Positions 6,257-7,562 of a stretch of DNA of 7,562 nucleotides are shown here, one piece after another. The DNA lies in NCBI GenBank assembly GCA_041180805.1, contig JBEGQX010000202.1, positions 1-7,562 on the forward strand, given 5' to 3'. The stretch's first letter is position 1. Each line of letters opens with the position of its first letter. The notes under the pieces are model-generated. The model was not told where the DNA came from. It did no database searches and saw nothing but the letters and a program-made list of their open reading frames with translations. The position numbers and the translations under genes are program-made. Source of the DNA: JBEGQX01 sp041180805. GTDB taxonomy: Bacteria > Planctomycetota > Planctomycetia > Gemmatales > Gemmataceae.

Positions 6257-6924
6257 GAATGCTGGCGTGCCCTTACCACCTCAAGCAGCTTGTTCAAAAC
6301 TTCCGCTGCGGAAAGGTTTGAAGTGTCGATCAGAATTGCATCTGATGCCGCAACCAGGGGGCCCACTTTTCTTGTGGAATCTCTTTCATCTCTGATTCGC
6401 ATGGAGGAGATCAGATCATCCATGGAAGCGTTAATACCCTTGGATTTTAATTCGTCGAATCGCCTTTTTGCTCGTACTTCCGGAGAAGCGGTCAGGAAAA
6501 ACTTGCACTGCGCTGCCGGGAAAACCACGGTTCCCTGATCCCTGCCTTCGCAAACGATTTTTTTACCCAACGCAGCCTGACGCTGCATATCCACTAGTTT
6601 TTCCCGCACCAATGGGTTGGAAGCGATCAGTCCGGAAGCCTCGGTTGTTTCCTTGGTTCTAATTGCTTCTGTAACTTCCTCGTTGTTCAGGAAGACTTTT
6701 GAGCCTTCATTGTGGTAATGGAGGTTTTTAAGGATTTCCTTTAATTTTGTATCGTCTGGTGGAAAGGGTGGCTCCCGGAGGGATGCCAATGCAACCGTAC
6801 GGTACATCGCGCCAGTATCTAGAAATTCGAACCCTAGCTCTTTTGCAAGAGATTTTGCAATCGTGCTTTTTCCCGCCCCGGCGGGGCCATCCAGAGTGAT
6901 GATAAAATAATGCCTTGTATCCAT
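6253..6924 (-). CDS. cmk: Cytidylate kinase
   Basis: Cytosolic kinase that phosphorylates CMP and dCMP with ATP, recycling CMP released in phospholipid and RNA turnover. From the ATG at 6922-6924 it has 223 residues (E. coli Cmk has 227). Motifs: P-loop GPAGAGKST at 13-21, DTGAMYR at 36-42 (typical of Cmk), EGRDQGTVVFP at 126-136 (R128 and D129 contact CMP; the usual Ile after D is Gln here), and the Arg-rich lid RIRDERDSTR at 176-185 followed by PL...SDAILIDTS. A GTG at 6949-6951 would add nine residues (MVVEIDNLL). I prefer the ATG because it places the P-loop at the usual distance from the N-terminus, and because a candidate promoter covers the GTG. Its last four bases overlap the plsC start, so the two genes form one unit. 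Confidence 0.93.
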   Translation of the reverse strand: MDTRHYFIITLDGPAGAGKSTIAKSLAKELGFEFLDTGAMYRTVALASLREPPFPPDDTKLKEILKNLHYHNEGSKVFLNNEEVTEAIRTKETTEASGLIASNPLVREKLVDMQRQAALGKKIVCEGRDQGTVVFPAAQCKFFLTASPEVRAKRRFDELKSKGINASMDDLISSMRIRDERDSTRKVGPLVAASDAILIDTSNLSAAEVLNKLLEVVRARQHS

Positions 6925-6930
6925 AAGCAA

Positions 6931-6959
6931 ATTATCGATTTCGACAACCACCCGGACAA
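6931..6959 (-). promoter_or_regulatory. Candidate promoter placing cmk on a nearly leaderless transcript
   Basis: Read on the minus strand: TTGTCC (6954-6959), a 17-base spacer and GATAAT (6931-6936), only six bases before the cmk ATG at 6924. A transcript from here would begin at or next to the ATG, which fits the lack of a Shine-Dalgarno. It is equally possible that cmk is read through from the gene upstream and that this is chance. Confidence 0.35.
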
Positions 6960-6974
6960 GAAGGCAACTAGAAA

Positions 6975-7532
6975 TTATCTTGGATAAATGGAAATAGTGA
7001 AGGTTTCGTTCTGGCCAATGGTTCTGGTTGTTATTGGCTGAATGATGCCATAATTATCCGCAAGCACCTGATAGGTGAAATCACCAACATTCTGGTTGCC
7101 AAGCGTAATAGTCTGCATGGAAGGCACCTTGTGCGTTTTACCATTGATCAGAACCGTTGAATTCCAAGCGGAGGTATTAACGACCTTGATTGTCGCAGAG
7201 GCTGCAACGGGCGGAGTGTAGGAAGCAGCGCTTCGAGTTGAATTTATCTTGCTGATAGCTTGTTCAAGTCTGGATATTTGATCTTTGATGATCGATATTT
7301 CAGCATCTATTTTTTTAATGCGATTATCGGAATCAATGGATTTAAGGGATTGAATGGAAAGCTGTATCTCTTTGAGTTGATGATTAATGCTTTCCAAGGG
7401 GTTAGCCTCGAGCTTTTTCTCAATTGCCGGAACGGAGGGTTCCTTCTTCTCTTGTGTTTCAACTGCAAAGGCGCTTGAAGAAACAAAGAAAAATAAACCG
7501 ATCCCAGCAAACAGCAAGTTTTTAAAGCTCAT
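6975..7532 (-). CDS. Exported coiled-coil protein with small C-terminal beta-type domain
   Basis: A 185-residue protein I cannot assign to a named family. It has a signal peptide MSFKNLLFAGIGLFFFVSSSAFA with likely cleavage after A23, a charged stretch (24-46), a long amphipathic region at about 47-97 with heptad-like Ile/Leu spacing that should form a coiled coil (for example LKEIQLSIQSLKSI and ISIIKDQISRLEQAI), a Ser/Ala/Pro linker (98-112), and a C-terminal domain at 113-184 of alternating hydrophobic strands (TIKVVNTSAWNSTVLING, then a TITLGN turn, FTYQVLADN, and TFTISIYP at the end). That last part resembles short beta domains I associate with planctomycete exported proteins. It probably acts in the periplasm or envelope as an oligomer. 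The gene ends 50 bases before the cmk ATG on the same strand, and could be co-transcribed. No strong Shine-Dalgarno precedes the ATG; only 30 bases upstream are visible. Confidence 0.8.
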   Translation of the reverse strand: MSFKNLLFAGIGLFFFVSSSAFAVETQEKKEPSVPAIEKKLEANPLESINHQLKEIQLSIQSLKSIDSDNRIKKIDAEISIIKDQISRLEQAISKINSTRSAASYTPPVAASATIKVVNTSAWNSTVLINGKTHKVPSMQTITLGNQNVGDFTYQVLADNYGIIQPITTRTIGQNETFTISIYPR

Positions 7533-7562
7533 AAAACACCATGGAAATGGAGAGACTATTTT

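Noticed and set aside
7533..7562. Promoter of the exported coiled-coil gene
   Set aside because: Only 30 bases upstream of its start are in the window; no recognisable element fits there. The ATG within CCATGG is out of frame with the gene.
1..7562. tRNA, rRNA, riboswitch, CRISPR array, insertion sequence or attachment site
   Set aside because: No cloverleaf, direct-repeat array, transposase motif or terminal inverted repeats were found on reading both strands.

Overview
This window reads as an accessory-poor stretch of a bacterial chromosome, most likely from the Planctomycetota. That placement is inferred from three things: a small secreted Tyr/Pro-rich protein, a signal-peptide/coiled-coil protein with a C-terminal beta-type domain of a kind I associate with planctomycetes, and a MoxR-DUF58-DUF4129 membrane module. 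By eye the base composition is slightly below half G+C and even throughout. I see no sign of recent transfer, mobile elements, RNA genes or CRISPR.

Layout from left to right: (1) the N-terminal half of adenylosuccinate lyase (purB) on the minus strand, running off the left edge; (2) a 186-base divergent gap; (3) a 104-residue secreted aromatic- and proline-rich protein on the plus strand with a strong Shine-Dalgarno, closed by a hairpin terminator; (4) a candidate extended -10 promoter followed by a tightly packed plus-strand operon: MoxR-type AAA+ ATPase, DUF58 membrane protein, and a polytopic membrane protein with a C-terminal DUF4129-like region; (5) a 35-base convergent gap; (6) a minus-strand cluster read from the right edge: coiled-coil exported protein, cytidylate kinase (cmk), 1-acylglycerol-3-phosphate acyltransferase-like protein (plsC), with cmk and plsC overlapping as ATGA.

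How the genes fit together: the MoxR ATPase probably acts as a chaperone/remodeller for the DUF58 and DUF4129 membrane proteins. The closest known layout is the MoxR-DUF58-TgpA (transglutaminase) cluster. The third protein keeps a TgpA-like membrane scaffold (seven helices, extracytoplasmic loop, one helix, cytoplasmic DUF4129), but the loop where TgpA carries its transglutaminase is a Lys/Ser/Gly-rich low-complexity segment with no visible catalytic domain. This is the most interesting point in the window. cmk and plsC form a common housekeeping pair linking pyrimidine nucleotide and phospholipid synthesis. purB belongs to purine synthesis and resembles the animal-type enzyme more than the Bacillus type.

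All functional calls rest on reading motifs by eye. No database search was possible.
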